64,000 bases of DNA from Vishniacozyma victoriae (Eukaryota > Basidiomycota > Tremellomycetes > Tremellales > Bulleribasidiaceae), in NCBI GenBank assembly GCA_017654735.1, contig JADPYG010000088.1:744001-808000 (forward strand), in the 5' to 3' direction. The notes below the pieces were generated by a model. The model had not been told where the DNA came from. It saw only the letters and a program-made list of their open reading frames with translations, and ran no database searches. This document shows positions 23,510 through 36,382 of this stretch, one piece after another. The translations under genes and the position numbers were made by a program. Numbering within the stretch: position 1 is the first letter of the stretch; each line of letters opens with the position of its first letter.

Positions 23510-23832
23510 GCTATAGCAATGATAGGGGAGAGAGTGGGGTCAGTGCATTGAGTTGCTTGGCTGTAGAGTAGCGTCATTGACTTGTTGCACGTGGTTGTTG
23601 TATTACGTAAAATACTATCTACTGCGCGACTGCTTTTCCTTTCCCTTCCCTTTGGCGTTTATCGCAAACAAATGAGATCATCATTCAACCCTCTTTATTT
23701 CACTCTCTTTATCACTCATGTCGACCTATTGTATCGATACTATACTATATACACCTCTATAGGATACCACTACATCCTCCTCGACCCTCCTACTTCTCGT
23801 CTTTCCAACATTCAAGCACATCAATAACCACG
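23510..23832. promoter_or_regulatory. Divergent promoter region VPS8 / RhoGEF, 323 bp
   Basis: Pyrimidine-rich on the plus strand toward 23833 (CTCCTCGACCCTCCTACTTC), typical of fungal transcription start regions. It holds both 5' untranslated regions. No discrete factor site can be named. Confidence 0.45.
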
Positions 23833-26800
23833 ATGGCATCCCCCTTCCGTTCGCCGTATAGAAACGCAATCTCACCTCCACTACCTCCACCGAAACCAAT
23901 CGATCTCAACAGCTCAACAAGATCAACAGATCACTCAACAGGCTACAAAGTAACAAGAAGAGCATTCCACTGCGATGTCGTCTTGGAAGCCGAAGGTCCA
24001 GGCAAGTCCTCGTCACAATCACCGTAAACAACAGTGCTGATTACCAGAAACCCGAAACCTCCTTTCTCATCTCGGTTCACCCCTTGAGCCGAGCTTATCA
24101 CCTGAAGTTTCGAAAACGATAGATCTGAGTGGTATTGGGGATGCTTCCAGATTACCAGCTCTGGTCGATGAGTTGATCAAGACTGAAAGGAGCTATATCT
24201 CCAGGATCCAAGCTTTGAAGAATGTACGTCAGATCATTCGGGGACTACTGACATGTAGGCATATGCAGATCCTCTGAGAGGATTCGCAAGGCGGCCAGAG
24301 TCAATGATTGTCCCTGTATACGAGGCAAAGACCCTCTTTGCAAACATTGATCAGATTGTGACTGCGGCATTTACGTTCATGATGGACCTGGACCGAGCGA
24401 CTCCCGATACCGTAGCGGAAATCTGCTTGAAGCATGTAAGTGGACCTGCCAGTACAACTACTGATAGCAGCTATCATCTGGGACTCTCGACCCATATAGA
24501 ACATATCTAGGGAAGCAAGATGAATCCCAAAGGATGTTCCAGGAGGTCGTCAAGAAGTTTCCCTCTTTCGTTAGCTATATCGAGGTACGTTCCCTGTAAT
24601 GGATCTGACTGATGAAAGTCAACTAAATACTCTACCACCGGCATTGGTAACATAGGATTGAGAGAGCTGTTGATGGAGCCCGTTCAGCGAATTCCGCGTT
24701 ATACCCTTCTTTGGTCAAGTGGGTGCTCCGGCTCGTACCAGCTGACAATAGCTATGCTGAAATGCTACCCTCCTCACTCTGTTCAGCGATCACAGCTGGC
24801 CGAAGCTATTGCTATAGCATCAAAGATCGCCAAGTGCGAGCCTAATGAGCAAACAATCAGGGCTACCGTCATGTATTGTCTAGAGAGGAATGTCGAGGGG
24901 TTCCCAGTGAGTTATACGTACCAGGGCGGTGCTAATATCAGGCAAATCTATTCAGCAACAACCGTTCGTACATCGACTCTATCGATGTGGACGAAGCGGA
25001 TCCTCGACCGAACCACGCATCCACCTCAGCTTCCTTATCTTCCATCTCGACCGCAAGCTCCTCGGCAACCTCGAGTACTGCCAACCTACACTGCTCACTC
25101 TTTCTTTTCGACGATAAGCTGATGGTCGTCAAACGCCAATCAGCCTCGATCTCGGGGAGAAGAGTCACTGGATTGGATGATATGGAGAGACTGATCAAGT
25201 CTGGTGGGGGAGTTGCGGTGATGGACAAGTCGGGGAATAAGAAGGATAAGTTGAGTTTCAGGGGAACAGTGGACATTTTGGATGTTATTGCGACCGATGT
25301 TGGTGGAGGAGGTAAGATTCCCCCGGCCAGAGCGACAGCACTGACGTATAGAATTCAACTTGTTCTTGGAAAAGCCACCAGATCAATCGGAGCGATGGTC
25401 CAGACAGCTGAGATGTTTGCATACGGTACATCCACCCCACTCCCAATTGGATCCGGTCACAGTCAAGCGGGACAAGCTCCGGTTCGTCGAGAACCTCTGG
25501 GCAGCTCAGGCAAAAGCTAGAAAAGCGAGGGGACTAGTCTCGCAAGAGCTTGATCTCGATGAGCCGTTCCAGCGAGCTAGGTGTTATTGGAGCCTATTCA
25601 CTAATCCTCCCGCTCATAAGGTGAGTCTCAAGAGTATATTTGAACAATCCCTGACACCACAGGGCAAAGTAGTCATGTACATTGATGAGCACGATACACC
25701 ATCCGAAAGCTCTTTGGGCGATAGTGTTTTGGTCTTTCATGTTCAGGCTATGCCGGGTGGATTCACTCGGTTCTCATACAGGACTGCCACGGGCGACGAG
25801 GATCGTCAAGTGATTGACGTCTCCGAGGTGCTTGAAAAGACCATCTCTACCAGTAAGTCATCTACAGCTCCATTGATCATTGACTGATGGGGTAGTCCAC
25901 AAATTTGGGATTTTCCGATTCCGAACATCCATCTCTTCGGCTCCCAACACTCCCTCTTCCAGCCATCGACTACGTCCATCCATGCTTCACCTCGACACTA
26001 TCTCTCGAAACCTCTTTGGTACGGGCAGCGTCAATTCCCGAGATCGAAGTAGTACCCTCGGCTCAAACAGGAGCAAGTCCAGTGACTCCCGCCTGTCTGG
26101 CGAGTCGAAGCGTACTTCTGACCAATCACTATCCCCCGGTCCATACAAAATGTTTGCGGATCGAAGCGAGGTCGATCTGAACGAGAGATTGAATTTGGCT
26201 AGAAAGAATAGTAATATCGCAGCTTACTCGCCTGCTAAACCACCGCGCTCGCCGTTGAATGGCTTGTTGCCGGTTAATACTGCTATGCCGACTCGGGGTG
26301 ATGCTACTCCGAAGTCTCCCGGATTCAACTTGAGGCCTTCCCCTCTGGACTCTCCCTCAGAGGATACACCAGTAGCGAGGCGACAAGCTGTCAGCGAGGA
26401 TCCGACCGAGAGTCTGCGTCAAGCTAGTAAGTCTATCCCTCTCCAGTAAACTCGGTCTAACATTCAGTACGATGCGGATCACCTGTTTCGGTACCCACTG
26501 CCCCTCTTCGAATCCGCAACAGGACACCTTCTCCTGTTCGAACCGATGCTCCGCTTTCCCCAAGGCTTAATGGTCCAAGATCGCCTGTTGGACCACGAGG
26601 GCCCAGTCTCAGAAATGGCCGATCGCCTTCTCCTGTCCATACCTCGATTCTTCAGCCTCTCATTATTGCGACTCGAGCCACTGCTACGGTCAGCTCATAT
26701 ACTACTGGCCCACTCTCTTCATCTGTACCCATCACTCCTGCCAAGTACCCCGGTCTCGGCTCTAGTCATACCCGCCTACGACTCGTGAGTGGTGGTGGTA

Positions 26801-27934
26801 GGAAAGTGTCCCCTGGTCGAGAGACTGTACCACTCCGAGGCGACGTCTCACCGCAGCCAAGAAGGGTATCTGCCAAACGCCAGCACTCGGAAGATCACCT
26901 TCAAACACCTAGGAAGCGATCAGATTCTCGAAGTCCCCTTCATCCAGTCGATTTGGGACAAGTCATGGATCCTTCACCCGTTCCCACCCTCGGTCTAAGT
27001 ATCAAGCGTGGTACCCCTACCAAACTTTCCAATGGGATCACCACTCCTGTCAGGGGTAATTCCCTTCGATCGTCCATCTCGGAGAAGGAGCGGGTCGAGT
27101 ATACTCATTCGGATGCGGTCTCTGCTATTGAAGCTGCTAAGCAGAAGGTGAGTCTTGGTGGTTGTCAAAGCTAATGATAGATTGCCGAGAGTCGTGTGAT
27201 TACCAAAAGGCTCAGAACCGATATTAGTCAGGCTAGGAAACAGTCTAATCGAGGATCTATCGGATCAATTACTCGTTCTCCCCAAAGGCGAAATATCACC
27301 GTACGTCCCTTGTTGTCCGATGAGTGTAGCTGATCAAGTAGCGATTAGTAGATTCCGATTTTGACCTCCCTATCAGGTCTGATCTGGAGAATGGAATGAC
27401 GGATGATTCTTCAAGGGGTCTGATGGGTCTTGCTGATAAGCTTGAATCGAGTCTACGATGTGCTGCGTCCGATATTGATCAGTCGTCCGTATTGGTGACT
27501 AGGCTCGTCGAGGAGAATACCAAGGTGAGTTCATTGCATCCCAGGAGTACAGCATTAATGATAGGCTCAATCTGAGATACAAAGGTTGCAAGAGCAAGTC
27601 AGTAGAGCCAAAGATGTCCAGGACGTGCTACGTGCTCAGCTCTCTGAAGCGACATTAGAGATTGACGTGGTGTACGAGGTATGTCTTGCCGACTGAATGA
27701 TGCGTGTATACTGACATACAGGCATTCAATACCGAATTGGATGGGATGTACAATGATGCCTGCCTTCCCCAGACCGAAGCATTTGAAGCTATGAAGCAGG
27801 ATCTTCAAGCTGCTAAATCGAAACGAAACGAGCTGGATCTCGAAAATCAACGATTAAAGCGGGAATTATCTGAATCCAATTTGAAGAGGGAACAATGGGG
27901 GAGAATCTTGAAGACGCAGGGCGTTATTCCGTGA
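23833..27934 (+). CDS. Rho guanine-nucleotide exchange factor (DH domain) with C-terminal coiled coil
   Basis: Activates a Rho-type GTPase. About 14 exons. The DH domain starts at LPALVDELIKTERSYISRIQ, includes FANIDQIVTAAFTFMMDL (CR1/CR2 region) and the diagnostic CR3 helix RELLMEPVQRIPRYTLL. A PH-like part follows (LHCSLFLFDDKLMVVKRQ … DLDEPFQRARCYWSLFTNP). The next ~500 residues are disordered, rich in SP/TP and basic residues (RSPLNGLLPVN, PVRGNSLRSSIS). The C-terminal ~200 residues are coiled coil (EKERVEYTHSDAVSAIEAAK, then KQDLQAAKSKRNELDLENQR). The overall layout suggests a polarity or cytokinesis GEF; which Rho protein it acts on is unknown. The stop is TGA at 27932-27934. Confidence 0.85.
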
Positions 27935-28171
27935 TAATCATATGACAATGGACAGTTTTGTGTGTATAGGATGTGGTTGTATATAGGACATTATTGATTT
28001 GCTTTTATGCCATATATGCTTGTTGATAATCTTGACACCAGCTGCTGGAATATGACGCGTCAACTGATCAGGCACAGGCTTGGAACACTTTTGCCACCTT
28101 GTCAACTCTGTGTACCAGTACTAGTACGAGTATACCATATACAGCAATTGATCAATATAGTCACAGCACAG

Positions 28172-31036
28172 ATGGCAGACATCAAGGTAGAGGGAGCTCT
28201 CGAGCATGAGACCCTTCCTATGCCTGAGCTGGATTATCGCTGGGTTCATACTGGATCTCAATACCTCGACCTCCTCCCTACTCCTATAACAACAGCCGCA
28301 ACGATATACAAAGCTTTCTCACCCGACGAATCCCGACGGATCCAAGAAGCATGGGATGCATTCACTCCCGAAGAGAGGCAGAAAGCGATCCATGATTGGG
28401 GTCGGAAAGAGGGAGAAGGTTTCGCTACACCTGCTACTAAGAGTAGAGGAGTTGAGAAGGATAAGGATAAGGATAAGGACAAGGAAAGGAGGGGGTCGAA
28501 TGTCAGTTCGCGTTCTGTTGAAGGAGAGCCTATTAGATCTGGAGAGGAACAACCGAAGGACGATGAGAAAGATGGGGATGGGAAATATAAGGATTTCTTA
28601 GCTCAGGCTCAGCAGGAATATGAGAATCTGGAATTGATCGCTGGAGTTCCGGTTTCTCAGGTATGTTGGAAGCCTGAAATAGGGTAGGTGCTGATATCAG
28701 GACTCGTTGTTTGAGGTATCACTGAAGAGCTTATCACTCCATCCTGCATTTTGGGCACATGCGGGACCCAGAGTATCGGTGTTGAGGGGATCATGGTTCG
28801 TTACAGACGAGACTAAACCGTGTTCATGGGATTTCGCAGAAGAGCTGGAGAAGGGGTATATGTGAGTCGTCTCTCATCAAGACTGAATCCCGAGAAGGAG
28901 GGGCATGGCTGATAAATAGGGAGATAGAACCTTGGCAACCTTCTTATAAACATGAACTAGCTACAGCTATTGCCCTCGGGTCAGCCGCTGAGGAAAAGTT
29001 GAAATACACTCTACCAGCTCGGTTTGGGAGTTTGGGAGTAATCTTTGAGGATGCAGACAAGGCTAGGCTATTGACGTAAGCTATCTCCCTTGATGTTAGT
29101 ATGGAAGCTGAAATACAGGACTGGACCGTTAAATTACCTCCCACGTCAATTCTTCTCGTTACGAGGAAGAGGATCCGGAACACTCTTATATAGAGGATAC
29201 ACAGCTGCATCAACCGCCAACCCGAAATCAACTGCACATAGTCGCAGTGGAAGTTCAAGTCACTCTCGCCGACCAAGCGCTGTCGGTCCGAAACCAGATA
29301 AACCGGAAGCTCCACCTGGTGGAAGAAATAGGAGTTCTAGTGTATTTGAGGATATAAAGGATGGGGCTGATAAATTGAAAGAAGGAGCTGATAAGCTAAA
29401 AGAGGGAGCCGATAGACTGAGGGAAGGGGCGGATAAATTGGGCAAGGATCTAAGTGGGAAGAGTAAGAAGGCGGCTTTGCAGGAAGAGATGTCTCCTTTG
29501 GTATGTCCTCCTCTTCGTTGAATGGTGGTGAACTGATGAAATAGGTCGATTCGGAGGAATCAGATGTACCATGTACAGACCTCATTTTGGTGATTCATGG
29601 TATCGGACAGCAATTGGCAGCCCAATATGAGGCATACAATTTCGTCTACGCAAGTAATCAGCTTCGTCAATGCCTACGGTGAGTATATCCTTGATCACTA
29701 TAGGAATAAGCTAAATGGACCAGGACACAATCCGCCAATCCAGCTCTATCATCCATAATACGTGATCGCCGCGTACAGATCTTGCCTGTTCAATGGCGAG
29801 CACTGCTCACATTCGAACATGAGCAAAGTGAGGAGGATGCTAAACATGATATGGATAATCGATTTACAATGGCGGATATTACCCTCAACAAGTCAATTCC
29901 ATATGTTCGTGAATTGACCAATTCTGTGAGTCCTTCCGAATCAGTAGATACACGCATGGGACCTGATGATAGGTCTTACTTGATATCCCATTATTCATGT
30001 CGCCTCACCGGCAGAAAATGATTGAAGCAGTTTGTCTTCAGGCAAATAAGCTGTATAGGCTTTGGGTAGCTCGTAATCCAGATTTCGACAAGAATGGCCG
30101 CGTCCACATCATTGGTCACTCAGTCAGTCCGTTCCAAGAATCAGTGCTGACATCAGCTCGGTTCAGCACTTGCCGCTCATATCCTATCGAACCAACCGAC
30201 AAGGATGCCTTCCCTCGACCAGCTGCCAAAACAGGTCATTACCAAAACCCGAGATCGGTTCATCTTCAATACTAGTAATCTCTTCCTTTGTGGAAGTCCA
30301 CTTGGAATCTTCCTCCATTTAGATCAGGCACAATTGATGCCTCGTAAAGCGAGGGAGAGGACGATGAGTAAGTCACCAAGGATGAAATCGGCTAATATCA
30401 GATTCGCCTCAAGATGAGGCTCTTGACCGAGCAGGGAAATTCGGTTGCATGTCTATCGATTCTTTATATAACGTTTTCTACCCCACCGATCCTATTGCCT
30501 ACATGCTCAATGCGGCTGTTGATTCGAAACTCGCCGCTCAGAGACAACCACTGGCAATTACATCGGTAACTGCCGGATTCTACGCTACGGTCTCGGAGGG
30601 CTTTGGGACGATATCGAGATATATCCCGTCCATCCCATATATATCAAGTGGTGGTACGCCGGAAAAGAAAACTCTTCGACCTGGTGCAATTCGTCTACCA
30701 TCAGGTATAGAGATGTCTGGATCAAAAGGAGAAGAGAGATTAGAAGGATCAAGAGGAGAGAGGCGATTCTCAGCATTAAATCCACATGGGAATATCGATT
30801 TCTACCTAACAGCAGCTGGGGTCAATGAGTACCTAGGTATGTCGGCATCCCTTCTCCGACGTGATGAAGATGGGTAGAGGCTGATGATAGATATGATTAC
30901 GGCGCATGCGTCATATTGGACGGACGCATCTTTTGCCGCTTTTCTCTTGGCGGAAACGTTTTCGACACGCTTGGATTTGGTCCGAACCGGTATGGGACTC
31001 GCTCAACAGGTTTTACCTGAAGGCACGACTCTATAG
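28172..31036 (+). CDS. DDHD-domain phospholipase (PA-PLA1 family)
   Basis: Intracellular phospholipase A1 of the DDHD family (yeast Ddl1, mammalian DDHD1/2), acting on phosphatidic acid or cardiolipin-type lipids. About nine exons. An N-terminal WWE-like segment (LDYRWVHTGSQYLDLL, FWAHAGPRVSVLRGSWFVTD) precedes the catalytic part. This starts DLILVIHGIGQQLAAQYEAY, includes the nucleophile VHIIGHSLGSALAAH (Ser in GHSLG, split by an intron after HS), and ends with LFLCGSPLGIFLHLD and FYPTDPIAYMLN. The DDHD hallmark lies further on (NPHGNIDFYL and HASYWTDASFAAFLL). Two low-complexity stretches stand out: KDKDKDKDKE at 28458-28490, and a heptad repeat at 29363-29446. Stop TAG 31034-31036. Confidence 0.9.
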
Positions 31037-31429
31037 GCCCTTTCGAATGTACGAGATCCAGGGCAAGGGAGAGGATGGTCAAGCGACGCTAGGCGATTGA
31101 GCAAGCAAACGATAGATAAGCAGAATGGGAATTTGTGAGCCGAGCCGGAACTTGTAAGATACTCCGAACGAATACCGGCCGGAGCTAGAATGAAGTGTTC
31201 ATCACCGGAGACCTTGTCCGTTCAAGCATAGAGATGTAGAATGTAGAGTATATAATAACAATGATAGGAGATATGTATGCATTATCCCACTCGATACTCA
31301 TCTACTCATCAGTTAGACAGACCCCTTTCTGTGTATATCCTCCATACCCTAATCTATCTGTTTACCCACCCCTGTTCCTGTCTTATCAATTTCTTGAAAA
31401 ACTTTAATTCGAACCTTCGGATCATCAAT
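31037..31429. other. Intergenic, 393 bp
   Basis: Lies between two plus-strand genes, so it holds the DDHD 3' end and the aminotransferase promoter. A pyrimidine-rich 5' leader (CCACCCCTGTTCCTGTC) precedes the ATG at 31430. No other gene is seen. Confidence 0.5.
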
Positions 31430-32753
31430 ATGCCTGACATTCAACTCCTTACAGCGAGGGATGGTGTTAAGAATGGAGAATCATCTAGATCTTGGAATAT
31501 ACAAGTCTCTCCTTCTATTGTATGTCCCTCATTTTGCGGTTACAGATTGAACTGACTGGCAGGGCTCGTCTAAAAACCCGATCCGATCAACATTAGCTGG
31601 AATCACCTCCACCCCGCCCTCATCCTCCAAGACAATCATTAACCTCGGATTAGGTGATCCTACGCATTACCCCCTTCATCCGCCTCCTGTGGCTGCCACG
31701 ACTGCTGCATGTACTGCGATACAGACGGAACGACATAATGGCTACATTAACGGAATCGGATCATTACCCGCAAGGCAGGCTATTGCGGATTATCATCAGA
31801 AATGGGACGGTGTCAGCTATCATCCCGATAGTGTCGTCCTTACCCATGGAGTCGGGCAGGCTTTAGATTTGGTATTCTCAGTTCTATTCCCTCATCACTC
31901 CTACGGCCCCTCGAATATCTTGTTGCCGGCACCTGGATTCTCGCAGTACTCGTCATTACTCGCCAACTTGGGTACAGAGATCCGATACTACGATTGTGTA
32001 GAAGAAAAGGATTGGGAGGTGGATACGAAAATGCTCGATTCATTATGTGATGAAAATACTCGAGCTATCCTCATCACCAACCCGTCAAATCCCTGTGGAT
32101 CAAACTTTTCAAAAGATCATTTGGCCAATATTCTAGCCATTGCCGATAAACACAAGATCCCCATTATCGCTGATGAGATCTACGGTCATATGACTTGGTC
32201 TTCACCTTTTATCCCTCTCGCATCAATCTCGGCCACTGTACCGATCATTACCCTCTCTGGACTCTCGAAGAGGTTCCTACTACCAGGATGGCGAGTTGGT
32301 TGGATTGCACTACATGATCCACTAGGAGTCGCTGAAGGGATAAGGGAAGGAATCATCGTATGGGGAAACCGATTCTTTGGACCGAGCAGTATCGTTCAAG
32401 CTGCCCTTCCTGAAATATTGGCAACTCCATCCGAATACTTTGACGCGGTAACAGCCAAAGTCGAAAAGAACGCTCAAATCGTACATTCCGGAACATCAGC
32501 AATTAATGGATTATACACCAACATGCCAGCAGGCGCTTTATATATGTTGATAAGGATCCAACCGGCCGCTTTCGACTTGAATGATGATGTCGAATTCTGT
32601 ACCGCATTATACAGGGAGGAAGCTGTCTTTGTCTTACCCGGCTTGTGCTTTGGTGCACCTGGTTACTTCAGAGTGGTTTTGGGAGCACCAGCAGAGATAA
32701 TGACGGATGTCATGGAGAGGTTGAGCGCATTTTGCGATAAACATAGAGTATAG
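31430..32753 (+). CDS. Pyridoxal-phosphate aminotransferase, tyrosine aminotransferase type
   Basis: Fold-type I PLP aminotransferase that converts aromatic (or related) amino acids to 2-oxo acids. Two exons, about 428 residues. The sequence follows the tyrosine/nicotianamine aminotransferase order: INLGLGDPTHYPLHPPP, NGYINGIGSLPARQAIADYH, VVLTHGVGQALDLVFSVL, ILLPAPGFSQYSSLL, AILITNPSNPCGSNFS (PLP-contacting Asn), IPIIADEIYGHM (Asp and Tyr contacts) and the Schiff-base Lys in LSGLSKRFLLPGWRVGW. The C-terminal substrate Arg lies in PGYFRVVLGAP. No targeting peptide is obvious, so a cytosolic location is likely. Substrate preference among tyrosine, phenylalanine and alanine cannot be fixed from sequence. 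Confidence 0.87.
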
Positions 32754-32854
32754 AATTATTACAAATGCATCTTACATTCATCTTGTACAAGGGTCTTAAG
32801 CTTGGGTATTGGCTGCAAATTGACCATCTGCTAGGTTGTTGCCCTACCATTAGC

Positions 32855-33796
32855 TCAGATGATGAGTTCACGCCAGTCACTCACCGCCTCGTAATATCGA
32901 CAAGTGGCTTGCCAGCTTGTACCATACAAATCACTGTACCTGGTCCCAGGAGCGCAGGTCTGGATATAACATCCAACAGATGTTGTATTCTAGGTCTCAG
33001 TTTCGACGTTTCTCGAGGATATACATGTATGGCTCACCTTCCATATGGTTTGAGTGAAATGTGCAGTTTGCTCTAAATATCAGTCATATTTTTCCTGCTT
33101 GTGCTGGCGATATACTCACCCTGGAAGACCCCATTGTAGTATTCTGATCGTCAGCGCATGAGTCCGAGGAAATAGTTCGCTTACTAGCATTAGCCATCCA
33201 AGCATCAACCGCTTTCTGGGGCGAAAGTTGTATCGTGTTAGTATGGATATTCTCTCCATTCACAGCACTATCTCAATCAGCATCTCTTGAAGTCGACCGA
33301 CATACGTATGTTCACCCCGACATTGTATCGCATTACCTTTAGCCCCAATCGCAAGAGTTTCATTCCACCGTAACCTCCCCGCTCCATGTTGGCTCCGAGC
33401 AATATCATGAACTCGTAACCATTCATTCATTTCTGCCTGTGACACCACCCCTCCGCTTTGAGATTGTGGGGGTTGGTCCGGTTTCTTCTGAATATAATTG
33501 ACAACATCTGGTTGCTTTTGAACGTAATTCACAGCTTGTACTTGTTGGGCTTTACATCCTGAACCCTTTATGGCGGGTTTGGCAGCTATCGGGATCGCAG
33601 TGGGGAGGGGAGTGTAGGCGGGCATCGACATGGTGGAGGGGATATCGTCGAAAGTAAGCCATTGAGCTTCGCTTGGACTTGGTGCATTTCGAGCTTGGAT
33701 GTTGATAATTTCGCGGTGACCTCGGTTTTGACGATTCGGCCTGGCGCAAGAAGCGGCCAGCAGTGGTAGTATGGCGAGGACATGTACGGTGCGCAT
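32855..33796 (-). CDS. Secreted CAP-domain (SCP/PR-1) protein
   Basis: Secreted CAP-superfamily protein; fungal members (Pry) bind sterols and fatty acids. Six exons. A signal peptide is seen (MRTVHVLAILPLLAASCA). The next ~100 residues are Pro/Gln-rich, with the near-repeat VNYVQKQPDV / VNYIQKKPDQ. The CAP domain starts AEMNEWLRVHDIARSQHGAG, LRWNETLAIGAKGNAIQCRG EHT, then AVNGENIHT, QKAVDAWM, HFTQTIWKNTTSVGC (CAP1 motif with the His) and CRYYEAVSDW near the end. The conserved His and Glu of the CAP cavity are present. The C-terminal introns are small and I placed them to restore these motifs. Stop at 32855-32857. Confidence 0.87.
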
Positions 33797-34138
33797 ATTG
33801 AATGACCGGATGAAGGGTCGAATATAGAGGGCCGGGGGGTGAGTGAATGTGTTCAGTGCGATATGTGGTGGATACGTCTCCGAAAAAGAGTGTCGAAAGT
33901 TAGTTATATGTATTGAGTAGTGAGTAGTAGACAGTATTTGGAGTATAAAGAGAAAAGGTAATGATCAGCCAATCATTAAAGTAAGTGACGGATTAAGGGG
34001 CGGACGGTACATTGAAAGGTAATCGTTCCCCAAACAGATGTCAGGATCGTCGTCCTTTCATCTCGAGGCACCCTTTTCCTGCAGTCTCCATGAAACAATC
34101 TTTGAGGTGTTAAGGAAGTATGCATATTCGCACACGTT
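33797..34138. other. Intergenic, 342 bp
   Basis: Promoter of the CAP gene and 3' flank of TRP2; both are transcribed leftward. A GGCCGGGGGG run lies at about 33830. No gene is seen. Confidence 0.5.
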
Positions 34139-36060
34139 TTACTTTTGTGATTGGAGTCGAGCATAGTATTCTACTCATCAGCTTTGCGACCAAAGTGCAC
34201 GGATAGCTTACCTTCAGCCTGCTCTAGACATCTAACATTTGCTCCTAGCTTGTTGATAGTCTCCACATACTCGTCCTCCTCAACACTATCATGCACGATA
34301 CCTCCACCTACTCATCAGCTAATGACCTCCTTCAGGAAATAGCTGACTCACCAGCTTGGAGATAAACGACACCATCCTTACAGGTCATCGTCCTAATAGC
34401 AATACAGGTATCCATCTCGTCCCTGTCGAAATCGAATCGACCAACTGCACCTGCGTAAACTCCCCTCTTCTCTTTCTCAAGACCCGAAATAAGCTGGATA
34501 GCTTTAACTTTTGGTGCTCCCGAGACTGTCCCAGCAGGGAAGATGGATCGGAAAGCGTCAAATCTGGTGGTTAGCTTTGATCCCATAATGAGACAGAGAA
34601 AGAGAAAGCGTACCTGGACTGGTCATCACGGAGGATACCGCTAACTTGACTTGTCAAGTGGATGACGTGACTGAATTTCTCTACTCGCATCAAGTCGTCA
34701 AGGTTGACAGTTTCGGGTTTGCAGACCCTGTTGACGTCGTTCCTGGCAAGGTCGACCAACATGATGTGTTCTGCTCTGTCCTTATCGGACGCGGACAACT
34801 CGGCACCTAGTCGGGCATCCTCTGTCTCGTCAGCTCTAATGCATATGTAGAGTATGGACGTACCCTCGGCAGTCTTTCCCCTCTTGACTGTACCTGCAAT
34901 AGCGTGATTGTAAACCTTCCTCTTCTCAACCTTACAAAGCGTTTCGGGACTGGCACCGACAATTTGAACATCCCCACAATCAAGGTAGAACATGTATGGA
35001 CTTGGGTTGAGTCGTCGTAAATGTCGATAGATGTTGAAAGGGTGTAATCCCGATTTCCTGGCCAATCGCTGACTTGGGACAGCCTGGATGATATCTCCCT
35101 TGACGATATGTTCCTTCAGTTTGGTCACGAAACCTTCATATCCAGCCTTTCCGACATTACTATCTGCCTTTTCTCCAAGAGTAATAGGTCCTTGTTTGGG
35201 GAAGACGATTTCGGGTGAAATGAGTTTCTGTCGTAGAGCTTCTATACGTCCTACAGCCTCGTCGTAAAGGGAGGTGATGTTTGATGGGGGCGTTCCGTCG
35301 GGGATATGGACGTGCGAGACGATCTTGATAGTTTGGTAAATGTGGTCGAAGATGATGACTGATTGAGCAAGCATGAAGAAGGCCTCTGGTAGTCCGGGAA
35401 GGGGGTTGGCAAGGGGTGTAGCGGGTTTGGTGACGGGCTCGAAGTGGTTGATCGAGTCGTAAGTGATGAATCCGACTGCTCCCCCTGGCTATCAGCTCGA
35501 TCCCGGTGTTACATAAAGGCAGCTCACCTGTAAAGGTTGGGACCTGGTGTAATTTGGCATAACGATATGGCTCGAGCTCCTTTTCCAAAGCCTGTAGAGG
35601 ATCTCCCTCGACATCAAAGCCCTCTCCCGTACGTATCGTCTTGACGGGATCTGAATGTCAGCTCCAGGTCTCGATCGATACCCATAACAGCTTACCAGCA
35701 CCGACGAAACTAAATCTCGCCAAGCTCTCTCCTCCAGTCACGCTCTCCAGCAAGAAACTATGCTCACTACCATTGGCAACTTTCAAATAAGCAGCAACAG
35801 GAGTCAAGAGATCGGCTGGAATCTCAATAAAGACAGGTACCAAGTTTGGGTTGGTTGGTTTGGGGCTTGACTGAGCATTGGCAGCTGAGGAGGAAGTGGA
35901 AGGGTAGACGGGATCTGAAGGGGGTTTGAGAGTGGAGGGCGAGTAGGTAGCTGTGCTGAGAATTGTGATGAGGTCCTGTAGGGTTGGATACGGCTCTGTA
36001 GTCTGTAGATATCAGTATACGTCTACCTATAAGGACATGATGACTTACAGAGTGGTCCAT
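34139..36060 (-). CDS. TRP2: Anthranilate synthase component I
   Basis: Catalyses chorismate to anthranilate with the TRP3 glutaminase, the first committed step of tryptophan synthesis, in the cytosol. About six exons; a tiny first exon MDHS precedes an intron. The feedback-binding motif LLES is present ([20 protein letters not shown]). The chorismate-binding domain shows [86 protein letters not shown] and [19 protein letters not shown], then [13 protein letters not shown]. The C-terminus runs [10 protein letters not shown] after the last intron, with TAA at 34139-34141. The gene is divergent from SKT5 over 322 bp. Confidence 0.95.
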
Positions 36061-36382
36061 TGTGGATATTAGATGTATAGACTGGGATGTTCAAGAAATA
36101 GATTACTTGGTCCTTGGTCATGACTCGAGATTTAGAGTCAAAGCGTTTAATTACGTAATCATATCATCACCTCATCCCTTCCTTGTCCTTGTCCCTAAAG
36201 GGGCTTGCTTGGCTCTCGATACTATACATACTATAACACCTTATTACCCTCTAGTACCGTCACTATCTCCTACTCAGACGCCTCGGCAGCATCTTTAGCC
36301 ACTCGCACATTCAGGAGGGGTCGACAACAACCCACATCGCCTACCCGCTTCCACCTCGCGACACACTCTCACTGTTGCTCCA
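36061..36382. promoter_or_regulatory. Divergent promoter region TRP2 / SKT5, 322 bp
   Basis: Shared upstream region. TGACTCGA at 36120-36127 resembles a Gcn4 core (TGACTCA) but has one mismatch at the end, so general amino-acid control of TRP2 is only suggested. A CT-rich leader precedes the SKT5 ATG. Confidence 0.4.
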
